From Psychrobacter sp. P2G3 (GTDB lineage: Bacteria; Pseudomonadota; Gammaproteobacteria; Pseudomonadales; Moraxellaceae), in NCBI RefSeq assembly GCF_001593285.1, contig NZ_CP012529.1, positions 186,001 to 250,000 of the forward strand: a stretch of 64,000 bases of DNA, read 5' to 3'. Positions 35,327 to 43,488 of the stretch are shown in pieces. The translations under genes and the position numbers were made by a program. Below the pieces are notes generated by a model that worked only from the letters and a program-made list of their open reading frames with translations, was not told where the DNA came from and did not search any database. Position 1 is the stretch's first letter. Each line of letters begins with the position of its first letter.

Positions 35327-36604
35327 ATGATTGACCACGCCGTTTATACGCTAAGTATGCTTACCGCAACAGCACTGTTAGCGTACGTGATACTGTGGTC
35401 AGGGTTACAAACTTTTAATGCCAATCCTAGCAAGCGCTTTATGCGCATATGGCCAAAGTTGGCATTGTATTATGCGGCTTACACCATGCCGATTTGGGCG
35501 CTGCTATTGGTGATCGGTCGAGCACAAAACGTGACGCCAATGCTGGCGCAGTTATCACTACCGATAGTAGTGATTGCGATAGTAGCGATGGGGTTATATT
35601 TTTATACCGTTATCGTGCAGCCTAATTGTTTGCGCCTGCACCACCAAACGGTTGATATTGGTTTAAAAGCACCCTTGACCGTAGCGGTATTGGCAGATTT
35701 ACGGATTGGGTTATATAGTGGTAAACCGCGACATATACGTAAACTTGTTGCGACAATTAACGAGTTATCAGCGGATGCGGTATTGATTACTGGTGATTGG
35801 CTTTATTATCCGGGTGCCGATTTAGTCGGGCAACTGATGCTCTTTAAAGGAGTCAATAAGCCTATTTATACGGTAATGAGTGTTTCAGACTTGCGCTATC
35901 AGTCGATGAATACCACCAAACAGGGGCAGCCATTATTAGAAGATACTTTAGCTTGCGCCTTTGATGTGCTCGACATTACCTATATTGGTCAGCAATGCCG
36001 ATCCCTGCCGCCGATATCTACCCGTTCCGCTACAAATAATCCTCAAAGTGTGCGATCGCAAGGCTCAGATCTTGCACCTCATATTGCGATGTTGTGCGGT
36101 TGGCAGGATATGCCGCCGTATTATCTTAAAGGCGCAAGCTTACAAGTTGACAATGCACAGTCTTGTAAAAATCCAGTAACCAAACCTTCTAAGATAGATA
36201 AATCTACTCAAAATATCACCGCCAATAGTGATGTCATTGTGGTAGCCGACAAAGCAGAACTTTGTACTAAAATCGAAAATGCTGTGTTACCAGTTATTAT
36301 TCTTGCCTCACGCTTTGATAGTATTACAGATTTGCCAAAAGCATTGCAGCCAAGACCACTACTAATTGCAGCTGCTGCAAAATCAGTAAAACCGAGTGAC
36401 AATTTAAGTCAATCATCGCCGCAGCAACGTTCTAATAGCGAGGCTGGTATTAAATCCACTATTGTCTCTTATACTGGTTTTGATAATAGACGCGGTTTAT
36501 ATCAACATGCTAGCGCACAGGTATTCGTGAGTAGTGGTATTGGTACACGTGGGTCACCATTTCGTCTGCGCCGTCCCACCATCGACGTATTGACGATTCG
36601 TTGA
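35327..36604 (+). CDS. Degenerate metallophosphoesterase-like membrane protein
   Basis: 425 residues. Three to four N-terminal membrane helices (about 5-27, 45-65, 75-97) precede a domain whose outline matches membrane metallophosphoesterases of the YkuE/YaeI kind: VAVLADLRIGLYSG, INELSADAVLITGDWLYYPG, and the terminal FVSSGIGTRGSPFRLRRP. The metal ligands are mostly lost. The expected D-x-H reads DLR (residues 124-126), GNHD reads SVSD (about 185-188), and the GHTHGGQ loop is replaced by SYTGFDNRRGLYQ. A Ser/Asn/Lys-rich insert lies around 228-285 and another near 385. The reading frame is intact, so this looks like a pseudoenzyme rather than a dead gene. Confidence 0.7.
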   Translation: MIDHAVYTLSMLTATALLAYVILWSGLQTFNANPSKRFMRIWPKLALYYAAYTMPIWALLLVIGRAQNVTPMLAQLSLPIVVIAIVAMGLYFYTVIVQPNCLRLHHQTVDIGLKAPLTVAVLADLRIGLYSGKPRHIRKLVATINELSADAVLITGDWLYYPGADLVGQLMLFKGVNKPIYTVMSVSDLRYQSMNTTKQGQPLLEDTLACAFDVLDITYIGQQCRSLPPISTRSATNNPQSVRSQGSDLAPHIAMLCGWQDMPPYYLKGASLQVDNAQSCKNPVTKPSKIDKSTQNITANSDVIVVADKAELCTKIENAVLPVIILASRFDSITDLPKALQPRPLLIAAAAKSVKPSDNLSQSSPQQRSNSEAGIKSTIVSYTGFDNRRGLYQHASAQVFVSSGIGTRGSPFRLRRPTIDVLTIR

Positions 36605-36871
36605 GAGTAAGCAAAAGGTTTTACCCATGCTGATAAGTTGCGCTAGACTTAATTGTGAGCCAAGAAGAAAAGTTAAGTTTGAGTTCTCTAAAAATAATAG
36701 CCAATTGAAGCTCAATTGTTAGTGAGCGATTAAATCAAAATATGCTACACTATCGGGCATTTATATTAGTAGTTGATGTTAATATTTAATGAAGCAGGGC
36801 AGCAGTCCTTGCACACGACCTATCATGTAATAGCTTTAACCAAAGCTAGGACAATACAGTAAGGCACAGTT

Positions 36872-37777
36872 ATGAGTACAGCATACGACGACATCAAGAC
36901 CCGACTACAAGGCTCAATGGTAGCTTTGGTAACGCCCATGCACCCTGACGGCAAGGTCGATTATAAACGTCTGGCAGACCTCATAGACTGGCAGATCGAG
37001 CAAGGCACCCATTGCCTCGTTGCGGTTGGAACCACTGGTGAGTCTGCTACCTTATCTATGCAAGAGCACAGTGATGTCATTCACTATTTTGTAAAGCATG
37101 TTAACGGCCGCGTACCAGTCATAGCTGGTACGGGCGCCAATAATACGACTGAAGCTATTAAGCTGACCCAAGACGCTAAAGAGGCTGGCGCAGACTGTGC
37201 GCTGTTAGTTGCACCTTATTATAATAAGCCGCCACAAGAAGGCTTGTACCAGCATTACAAGGCTATTGCTGAAGCAGTTGACATACCGCAAATGCTCTAC
37301 AATGTGCCGGGTCGTACGGTCGTAGACATCGCACAACAAACTGTAGAGCGTTTAGCTGATATCGACAATATTGTAGCTATCAAAGATGCAACTGGTTCTG
37401 TTGGTCGCGGTGAGCAATTAATTAAAGCTGTCGGCGATAGAATTGTCATCTTATCTGGTGATGATGGCACTGCGCTTGATTTAATGAGAGTAGGCGCAAA
37501 AGGTAATATCTCTGTGACCGCCAATGTCGCTCCCAAATTGATGAGTGAAACCTTCACAGCCGCTCTGCGTGGTGATTTTGATACAGCAAGTGCGGCACAT
37601 GATATTGTTAAGCACTTGCATCGCGATCTATTTATTGAGTCGAGCCCTATTCCAGCAAAATACGCGTTACATAAAATGGGTATGATAGATACTGGTATCC
37701 GTCTGCCGCTAGTATGGTTGGCTGAAGAACACCATGCCACTATTGATACCGCTTTAGTACGGGCCAACTTACTATAA
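36872..37777 (+). CDS. dapA: 4-hydroxy-tetrahydrodipicolinate synthase
   Basis: First committed enzyme of the lysine/diaminopimelate branch, condensing pyruvate and aspartate semialdehyde. It has GSMVALVTPMHPDGKVDY, VAVGTTGESATLS, AGTGANNTTEAI, the Tyr in LYNVPGRT, the Schiff-base Lys in VAIKDATG, and ILSGDDGTALDLM. Length 301 is normal. TAAGG lies before the ATG. The small lipoprotein and purC follow on the same strand, the same order as E. coli dapA-bamC-purC. Confidence 0.97.
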   Translation: MSTAYDDIKTRLQGSMVALVTPMHPDGKVDYKRLADLIDWQIEQGTHCLVAVGTTGESATLSMQEHSDVIHYFVKHVNGRVPVIAGTGANNTTEAIKLTQDAKEAGADCALLVAPYYNKPPQEGLYQHYKAIAEAVDIPQMLYNVPGRTVVDIAQQTVERLADIDNIVAIKDATGSVGRGEQLIKAVGDRIVILSGDDGTALDLMRVGAKGNISVTANVAPKLMSETFTAALRGDFDTASAAHDIVKHLHRDLFIESSPIPAKYALHKMGMIDTGIRLPLVWLAEEHHATIDTALVRANLL

Positions 37778-37867
37778 ATATCGGCTAGAAGTTGATTATA
37801 GATGCGGTGCTAAATATTACCAGCACCGTCTCCATATGAGTGTCGATTGCTAACTCTGAGAGATAAT

Positions 37868-38191
37868 ATGATGAAAGCATCATTAACTACCCCAAAACGA
37901 CTTACCGCTATACTCACTTTGGTTTTAAGCAGCACTTTAGTATTGAGTGGCTGTCAAGCTACTAAAGAGCTACTTGGCAAGCGCGACAATGGCAGCTTAG
38001 AATATCAAGACAGCAAAAAACTTGCCCCACTAGAGCTGCCTGTAGCTCAAGAAGCCGCGCCATTTGTACCGTTATACCCAACACCAAATCTTGGTGCCAA
38101 CACGCTTAAATTACAGAACCAATCAGGCAAACAGTATCAACTACCAAAGCCTGAGCGTGCAGTTCCAGTGACTGCAACACCTACTAATTAA
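37868..38191 (+). CDS. Small lipoprotein in the bamC position
   Basis: 107 residues from the ATG at 37868 (MMKASLTTPKR); the frame opens earlier but these Met codons fit the GAGAG upstream. The signal peptide ends in lipobox LSGC. The mature 80 residues are Pro-rich and apparently unstructured, with LEYQDSKKLAPLELP and FVPLYPTPNLG, ending YQLPKPERAVPVTATP. The L-E-Y...L-x-P-L-E-L-P pattern and the dapA-x-purC setting correspond to the N-terminal lasso of BamC (NlpB), the outer-membrane assembly lipoprotein. The two folded BamC domains are absent. Assignment as a BamC remnant or minimal BamC is inference. Confidence 0.7.
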   Translation: MMKASLTTPKRLTAILTLVLSSTLVLSGCQATKELLGKRDNGSLEYQDSKKLAPLELPVAQEAAPFVPLYPTPNLGANTLKLQNQSGKQYQLPKPERAVPVTATPTN

Positions 38192-38211
38192 AGATTTAGA
38201 TCCCCAGTTAT

Positions 38212-38231
38212 ACCGCCAGTCTTTTGGCGGT
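38212..38231 (+). terminator. Hairpin before purC, possible attenuator
   Basis: ACCGCCA (38212-38218) and TGGCGGT (38225-38231) form a strong stem, with a T-run only 10 bases later. It may partly terminate the dapA message before purC. Confidence 0.45.
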
Positions 38232-38279
38232 AGTTGCGCGTTTTTATCATATAAGTTTGAATGAACAGGACCCTCCACC

Positions 38280-38993
38280 ATGCAAAAGCAACAATTGCTC
38301 TATAAAGGCAAAGCAAAATCTGTCTATGAGACTGACGACAATGATTTTCTAATCTTACACTTTCGTGATGATACCTCTGCCTTTGATGGCAAGCGAGTTG
38401 AGCAGTTGGCACGTAAAGGTGAGGTAAATAACCGCTTTAACGCTTTTATTATGCAAAAGTTAGCAGAAGCTGGTATCGAAACTCATTTTGAAAAGCAGCT
38501 GTCAGACAATGAAGTATTGGTTAAGCGTCTCGATATGATTCCAGTGGAATGCGTCGTGCGTAACTTCGCTGCAGGTAGTCTGGTACGTCGTCTGGGTTTG
38601 GAAGAAGGTCAAGCACTTACGCCACCTACTTTTGAGCTATTCTATAAAGATGATGCACTTGGTGATCCAATGGTTAACGAATCATTGTCGGTGACGTTAG
38701 GCTGGGCGAATGAAGAGCAATTGGCGCAAATGCAAAAGCTAACTTACCAAGTTAACGATGTACTTAAAGCCTTGTTTGAAGCTGGCGATTTGATGCTAGT
38801 GGACTTTAAATTAGAGTTTGGTGTGTACCATGATCGCATCGTCTTAGGTGATGAATTTTCGCCAGATGGTTGCCGTATTTGGGACAAAAACACTAAGAAG
38901 AAACTTGATAAAGACCGCTTCCGTCAGTCATTAGGTGATGTCATTGAAGCTTATGAAGAAGTTGCTAAGCGTATTGGTGTGCCATTAAGCTAA
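38280..38993 (+). CDS. purC: SAICAR synthase
   Basis: Phosphoribosylaminoimidazole-succinocarboxamide synthase of purine synthesis. [18 protein letters not shown] is the N-terminal ATP-binding start. Then [25 protein letters not shown], the substrate block [11 protein letters not shown], and ILGDE-type [15 protein letters not shown]. The 237 residues are the bacterial length. AGGA lies upstream of the ATG. Terminator 45 bp after the stop. Confidence 0.97.
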   Translation: MQKQQLLYKGKAKSVYETDDNDFLILHFRDDTSAFDGKRVEQLARKGEVNNRFNAFIMQKLAEAGIETHFEKQLSDNEVLVKRLDMIPVECVVRNFAAGSLVRRLGLEEGQALTPPTFELFYKDDALGDPMVNESLSVTLGWANEEQLAQMQKLTYQVNDVLKALFEAGDLMLVDFKLEFGVYHDRIVLGDEFSPDGCRIWDKNTKKKLDKDRFRQSLGDVIEAYEEVAKRIGVPLS

Positions 38994-39040
38994 ATGCCTT
39001 ATTAAGCTTATGCTGAATACGGATAAAATAATTATAAAGA

Positions 39041-39066
39041 ACTGAGCCCTGCGCTCAGTTTTTTTA
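39041..39066 (+). terminator. Intrinsic terminator of purC
   Basis: ACTGAGC / GCTCAGT with loop CCTGC, followed by TTTTTT. Confidence 0.9.
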
Positions 39067-39164
39067 TGCAAAAAATAACTGAACCACCAAGAAAGATACA
39101 CGACTAAGAGGCCTTATTATTCATATAATAAATTTTATTTTTTAAAACAGGCTGATTGATACCT

Positions 39165-39800
39165 ATGTCTAAAGCTATTACAACCACTGTGCTAGAGCCA
39201 ATATGGTTTACTCGTCCAACGTGTGTGGTTGCCGCTGACTTGGTGGGTAAGGTGCTTTGTAGACAGTTAACTGATAGCGATGGTGAGGTCAAAACATTGC
39301 GTCTGCGTATCTCTGAAACTGAGGCTTATATCGGTGAAGATGATCCTGCCTGTCATTCGCATGCAGGCACTCGTACGTCACGGACTGAGATTATGTATGA
39401 GCAAGGTGGGGTGTTTTATGTCTATCTTACTTATGGCGTACATCACATGCTTAATTTAATCAGTGGGCCTGCAGAGTCACCTGAATCGGTATTAATACGA
39501 GCTGGGTTTTTAACGGACTGTAGTGATCGATTGATAGATGAGCAGCATCTTAGCGCTGACAAACAATTAACGCATTCAAAGCAGTTTGCTGGCCCAGGTA
39601 AACTGACTAAACGTCTGCAAATTGACCGCACTTTATATAGTAAAACTATTAGTCCTGCATCAAATGTCTGGATTGAAGATGATGGTTGTCAGCCGCCGTT
39701 ATCGCTACGTCCACGTATCGGCATTGATTATGCTGGTGATGCGAAAGACTGGCTACTGCGTTACGTATGGACGGATCATCCTTCTTTATCAAAAAAGTAA
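39165..39800 (+). CDS. DNA-3-methyladenine glycosylase (AAG/MPG family)
   Basis: Base-excision repair glycosylase of the mammalian-type AAG fold that removes alkylated purines. Motifs: VAADLVGKVLCRQL, the catalytic region LRISETEAYIGEDDPACHS, RTSRTEIMYEQGGVFYVYLTYGVHHMLN, SVLIRAGF, and FAGPGKLTKRLQID. RPRIGIDYAGDAKDWLLRY is the conserved C-terminal block. I use the ATG at 39165 (MSKAITTT), giving 211 residues; the frame extends three codons to a TTG. About 100 bp after the purC terminator, so a separate unit. Confidence 0.94.
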   Translation: MSKAITTTVLEPIWFTRPTCVVAADLVGKVLCRQLTDSDGEVKTLRLRISETEAYIGEDDPACHSHAGTRTSRTEIMYEQGGVFYVYLTYGVHHMLNLISGPAESPESVLIRAGFLTDCSDRLIDEQHLSADKQLTHSKQFAGPGKLTKRLQIDRTLYSKTISPASNVWIEDDGCQPPLSLRPRIGIDYAGDAKDWLLRYVWTDHPSLSKK

Positions 39801-39871
39801 AGGGTATGATTGTTTTGCATGATTTCTTTTTGGGTGATTTCTTCATCAAACTAAAACTATGAGGCCAATGT

Positions 39872-40183
39872 ATGTATAAATTGACGGTTTTTATTCCAGA
39901 CAGTGCTTTAGAGCAGGTCAAATCTGCACTATTTAGCGCGGGTGCTGGGACTATCGGTAATTATGAGCAGTGCTGTTGGCAAGTACAGGGAACGGGGCAG
40001 TTCAGGCCGTTGGAAGGCAGTACGCCGCATATTGGTATGCATGACAAACTTGAAGAAGTTGATGAGTGGCGAGTTGAGATGGTAATAAATGAGGAGTTTA
40101 TTCACAAGGTCATTAATGCCTTAAAAAATGCTCATCCTTACGAGACACCTGCATATGATGTCATCAAGGTTTTAGATTTTTGA
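39872..40183 (+). CDS. NIF3/YqfO-insert-like small protein
   Basis: A 103-residue stand-alone version of the CutA-like domain found inserted in YqfO/NIF3 proteins. MYKLTVFIPDSALEQVKSALFSAGAGTIGNYEQCCWQV is the family opening. Then GQFRPLEGSTPHIG, and the C-terminal INALKNAHPYETPAYDVIKV with the characteristic AHPYExPAYD. No NIF3 catalytic domains are present. Such genes are common in Moraxellaceae; their function is unknown, although metal binding has been suggested for the domain. 71 bp after the glycosylase gene. Confidence 0.9.
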   Translation: MYKLTVFIPDSALEQVKSALFSAGAGTIGNYEQCCWQVQGTGQFRPLEGSTPHIGMHDKLEEVDEWRVEMVINEEFIHKVINALKNAHPYETPAYDVIKVLDF

Positions 40184-40236
40184 GGGTAAGTTTTGCAAAG
40201 GCAACAGTAATTGCTTAAATATCAGAGACGAAAAAA

Positions 40237-40273
40237 AGGCCAAACAAAACCAAAGACTGGCTTGTTTGGCCTA
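40237..40273. terminator. Bidirectional terminator
   Basis: AGGCCAAACAA / TTGTTTGGCCT stem preceded by an A-run, between the NIF3-like gene and the converging PepSY gene. Confidence 0.8.
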
Positions 40274-40336
40274 GGGCACCAAAACTTTAACGATGCCAAA
40301 AGCTTAACTTCGTGCTAATGCTGATTTCATTAATAA

Positions 40337-40984
40337 TCAGTCTTTTTTAACCTTGATTACATCTAGGTTGGGATAGCTAAGCTCAATCTCATAATCTTGT
40401 CCGCCACGTGTTGCCTCAATCTCAAAGATGCCGCGTTTTTTCTTCTCATCGAGTTCGATATCTGTGACTCGATAGCCCATCGCACTGACCTTTCTGATCG
40501 CACGCTGCCTAATCACTGGATAACGTGATTCGTTTTTGAGCCTATCTTCGACATTGTGACTTTTCTTTTTACCCTTGTCTTTGTACTGACCATTACCATA
40601 GTTTTGCTTGTTGTGTTTGTTCTTATCTTTACGATAATCATCGTTATCTTGCCAGTCGTTTGACCAGTCTTTCTTAACTGAACTGATACGCTGAAGGTCA
40701 GGATAAGTGTATTTTAATTCGTAAAACTGATTTTTCTTTTTCGCATGGACAACAAGTATTTGACGACCACGATAGTCATCAGACCTGATATTTACTACAT
40801 CGTAACCGCTGCGACGTAGCTCTTGGCGTAATTGCTGGCTAGCACGACTGAAACTACCATCACGGTAGACTGGTTTATTATCGTAACCTGATGCCACAGT
40901 ACAGCCGACGGTTGCGCCTAATAGCGTTACTGCCAAACCTGCTGAGACGGCAGTTTTCATGGTTAATCGAGATAGGAATGTCAT
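40337..40984 (-). CDS. Lipoprotein with two PepSY-like repeats
   Basis: 215 residues. A signal sequence ends in the lipobox LGATVGC (Cys about residue 28). Two copies of a PepSY-like unit follow: the first from RASQQLRQELRRSGYDVVNI to YELKYTYPDLQRI (about 46-102), the second from VIRQRAIRKVSAMGYRVTDI to YEIELSYPNLDVI (about 155-212). Between them is a very hydrophilic Asp/Lys/Asn linker (NDWQDNDDYRKDKNKHNKQN). PepSY domains occur in peptidase-inhibitory envelope proteins, but the partner here is unknown. The gene-free region with the CsrB-like RNA begins directly upstream. Confidence 0.85.
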   Translation of the reverse strand: MTFLSRLTMKTAVSAGLAVTLLGATVGCTVASGYDNKPVYRDGSFSRASQQLRQELRRSGYDVVNIRSDDYRGRQILVVHAKKKNQFYELKYTYPDLQRISSVKKDWSNDWQDNDDYRKDKNKHNKQNYGNGQYKDKGKKKSHNVEDRLKNESRYPVIRQRAIRKVSAMGYRVTDIELDEKKKRGIFEIEATRGGQDYEIELSYPNLDVIKVKKD

Positions 40985-41565
40985 AATCTATTTACTCCTC
41001 TAGTGAATCAAAGCGCAGTATGCAAATATTTTTTTATCATTACCATTTGTTAGATTATTCTAGATTTATAATAGGTATGACATATTAGAGTGATTAAGGA
41101 AATAGCTTCTTAAACTCTCGTATTCATTTGTTATTCTGCTCTTTGAAATAATTTCTTACATAAGCATAGTAGTCCACAAAACTTGATAACAAATGTCGGT
41201 AGCGTTAATAAAGTGTAAACGATATGTGTGCGCCCGTAAGAATTCAATGACTTTTGAACAATGGTAATCAGTAAGTAGTAGGTTTATTGCTAACTAGCTA
41301 GCGATTTTCACTATAATTAAAGGTGTATAAAGAAAATAAGTTAATAAAAATTATATTATTCACAGTGGTTTCGTTGCTAGAAATTTCAGTAGAAGAGAAA
41401 GAGTGTAAATAGGGTATAATTTTGACTGAAGTGATATATACCTCTGCAAGTCAATTTGTATGGGCATTCTATCAATTGATTTGCATGTAAATTTGTCGTT
41501 TGATCAATGAAATGACTAAAAATTTACTGTATAAAAATTAAGAATATATCATTTTGAAATATTCG
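40985..41565. other. Gene-free region upstream of the CsrB-like RNA
   Basis: 581 bp of AT-rich DNA without a plausible gene. It contains an imperfect inverted repeat, GCAAGTCAATT (41446-41456) and AATTGATTTGC (41474-41484), about 90 bp upstream of the GacA-type box. It may be part of the RNA's control region. Confidence 0.45.
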
Positions 41566-41583
41566 TGTAAGCATATGCTTACA
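41566..41583 (+). promoter_or_regulatory. GacA/UvrY-type upstream activating sequence
   Basis: TGTAAGCATATGCTTACA is a perfect 18-bp palindrome. It matches exactly the TGTAAG-N6-CTTACA site used by the response regulator GacA upstream of rsmX/Y/Z in pseudomonads. Its centre is about 43-48 bp before a GATAAT -10 element (41617-41622) that has no good -35, as expected for an activator-dependent promoter. Confidence 0.9.
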
Positions 41584-41616
41584 AGCAATGACGTTTATGC
41601 GACTTAACAGGAAGGT

Positions 41617-41622
41617 GATAAT
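41617..41622 (+). promoter_or_regulatory. Predicted -10 element of the CsrB-like RNA
   Basis: GATAAT about 7 bases before the putative RNA start near 41629, with no recognisable -35. TATAGT at 41630-41635 is an alternative -10, but it would leave the first hairpin untranscribed. Confidence 0.6.
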
Positions 41623-41628
41623 TTGACA

Positions 41629-41891
41629 CTATAGTCACACGGCATTAGGGAGTGTGACTCAAGGATTGAGTTAACCGCATTAGGGATAATGAGTCATTTA
41701 CTAGCATCAGGATGATAATAGTAAATGAAGTAAGGATGCACAACCTTTGCTGATAACCGTAGTAAAAAGGGCAGGATGCCCAGTATCACAATATGCTGAA
41801 TATTATGCAAGGATGTATAAGAAACAGTCGTGATAGGTAACATGGATAGTTAACAATAAAACCGCATAACAATTATTTGCTATGCGGTTTT
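41629..41891 (+). ncRNA. CsrB/RsmZ-class CsrA-sequestering small RNA (predicted)
   Basis: About 265 nt, non-coding, with eight ANGGA/AGGA motifs at 41647, 41661, 41682, 41709, 41732, 41773, 41809 and 41842. Most lie in hairpin loops. Examples are AGTCACAC/GTGTGACT (41633-41659), ACTCA-AGGAT-TGAGT (41657-41671), CATTA-GGGA-TAATG (41678-41691), and a 10-bp stem TCATTTACTA/TAGTAAATGA (41694-41728) enclosing CAGGATG. Others are GGGC-AGGAT-GCCC (41769-41781), TTATGC-AAGGAT-GTATAA (41803-41820) and TAAC-ATGGATA-GTTA (41838-41852). Repeated GGA in loops is the ligand of CsrA/RsmA in CsrB, CsrC and RsmX/Y/Z. With the upstream GacA box and the terminator, the case is strong. The 5' end is approximate. 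Confidence 0.88.
41858..41891 (+). terminator. Intrinsic terminator of the CsrB-like RNA
   Basis: AAAACCGCATA (41858-41868) and TATGCGGTTTT (41881-41891) form a perfect 11-bp stem with a 12-base loop. The T-run is short. Confidence 0.85.
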
Positions 41892-42003
41892 ATCGTGTCT
41901 AGATATTGAGAAAGTCTTAATAGATTAAACATCTCATACTTCTTTTATTTTTCAGTCGTTGTTCCAAAAACACCTACCAAAATTTATATAAATATTAGTC
42001 AAT

Positions 42004-42034
42004 AAAAAACCGCATGAACTCATGCGGTTTTTTT
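42004..42034. terminator. Bidirectional terminator of csbD-like gene
   Basis: AAAAAACCGCATG / CATGCGGTTTTTTT with loop AACT, 19 bp past the CsbD-family stop. It could also back up the sRNA terminator on the + strand. Confidence 0.9.
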
Positions 42035-42052
42035 ATTTAAATAAATGGCAAT

Positions 42053-42256
42053 CTAGTATTTATTTTCGCGGCGCCAGTCGTCTACTTCACGTTCAGCATC
42101 ATCTTTACTGTGACCGTAACGCTCTTGAACCTTGCCTACTAGTTTGTCGCGACTGCCTTCAACATGTAATAAATCATCATCAGTTAGGTCAGCCCATTTT
42201 TGCTTAACTGAACCCTTCATTTGGTTCCATTCGCCTTTTAGAGTATGTTCGTTCAT
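42053..42256 (-). CDS. CsbD-family stress protein
   Basis: A 67-residue hydrophilic protein of the CsbD/YjbJ family, abundant under general stress in many bacteria, function unknown. The full family pattern is present: MNEHTLKGEWNQMKGSVKQKW, LTDDDLLHVEGSRDKLVGKVQERYG and KDDAEREVDDW. An AAGGA-type ribosome site precedes the ATG. Monocistronic, with a strong terminator. Located between the CsrB-like RNA and the TetR gene; no functional link is shown. Confidence 0.95.
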   Translation of the reverse strand: MNEHTLKGEWNQMKGSVKQKWADLTDDDLLHVEGSRDKLVGKVQERYGHSKDDAEREVDDWRRENKY

Positions 42257-42685
42257 TGTTATTTTCCTTCTTTTAATTATTAAATTGGATTTTGAGACGT
42301 TTCTTCCATCTGTCTTTCTTTGATTTGTAACTTTATTCAGTAGCTATCGGTAAATATCAATAGGCTAGCTGGTGATATCTAATATAGGCGTTCAAAATTG
42401 CCTTGTCTGTATACGCAATGTTTAGAGTGTTGCTCTTTTATAGAAATTAGCATGCCTATGTTATGAGTCCCATATTTGTGTAATAACTAGCGTAGTTTCC
42501 AGCAAAATACGTAAAAATAGTAAGCAAATTTAAAAGTAATTAGTAAAGATATAAAGGCTCAGTAAATATTTTTTTAAAAGAATTAAGCTTTGCTGCAGAT
42601 TTAATTATAGACTTATTGTCTAAATGACTATAGCCTTATAGTTGAAATAATAAATACATTATATGCTTGATCAAGCTACGGTAGA
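42257..42685. other. Divergent intergenic region with a possible TetR operator
   Basis: 429 bp. A palindrome ACTATA-GCCT-TATAGT (42627-42642) lies about 45 bp before the TetR start and is a candidate autoregulatory operator. No gene is seen. Confidence 0.45.
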
Positions 42686-43381
42686 TTGACAGTGAGTGCA
42701 TTTAACATAGTGAGTTCTAACAAATTAGAAACAAAACGTGAGCTGGCAAAAGCGAAAACGCGTCATACCCTGCTAAAAAGTGCCTTGCAGCTGTATAGCT
42801 TAGAGGGTACTTATGGCATGAGCATGAATAAAATTGCGAAAGGCGCAGGTATTGCCCAGCCCAGTTTTTACAATCATTTTGATAGCTTAGATGCGTTGCA
42901 GCATGAGTTGAGCGAACAGCTTAAAGATAACTATTTATCGCCCATGCGTATGGCTTGGGTGAACATGCTAAGAGACTATGCAACGCTGACCAGAGATCAA
43001 TTCAATCAGCGTTGCCAGCACTGTTTGACCATGATTTTTGATGTGGCGTTTCAGAATATCGAATTGTTTCAACGCTTAATCGAAGACAGTCTGCGCTATG
43101 GTTCAACAGTAGAAGATAGAGGCTTGGGAAGTCTGATTAGCGAGATACAAACAGAGTGGACGGATATATTCATGCAAGGATTACAGTCAGCCGAGTGCTC
43201 TTTTGAGAAATCTGAAGTTAACCTCTGTGTCGATATCGCTGCTGCCCAAGTACATGAATTGATATTGGGCTGCCATCAACAACGTTATTCACGACAGCAA
43301 GCAATTACGATGTTGAGTAAGAACTTTGATTCACTGTTCAGCAGTTTTTTTACAAAAGAATTGCGAAGAGTAAATGGCTAA
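42686..43381 (+). CDS. TetR-family transcriptional regulator
   Basis: 231 residues. The N-terminal HTH domain (about 20-75) reads RHTLLKSALQLYSLEGTYGMSMNKIAKGAGIAQPSFYNHFDSLDALQ, split over the usual helix-turn-helix with the YNHF recognition end. The C-terminal ligand domain is helical, with GLQSAECSFEKSEV and ILGCHQQRYSRQQAI. The start is uncertain: TTG at 42686 or GTG at 42692, neither with a good ribosome site. It lies 107 bp upstream of a molybdoenzyme gene on the same strand and may regulate it. Confidence 0.88.
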   Translation: MTVSAFNIVSSNKLETKRELAKAKTRHTLLKSALQLYSLEGTYGMSMNKIAKGAGIAQPSFYNHFDSLDALQHELSEQLKDNYLSPMRMAWVNMLRDYATLTRDQFNQRCQHCLTMIFDVAFQNIELFQRLIEDSLRYGSTVEDRGLGSLISEIQTEWTDIFMQGLQSAECSFEKSEVNLCVDIAAAQVHELILGCHQQRYSRQQAITMLSKNFDSLFSSFFTKELRRVNG

Positions 43382-43488
43382 TTATTTAGTAGCTAGCCAT
43401 TAAGGTTATTAAAGATATTGAAGTCATAAAAGTCATAAAACGGAATTTATATCGAAACAAGATATTAGAAATAACAAGGAGCGCGACC

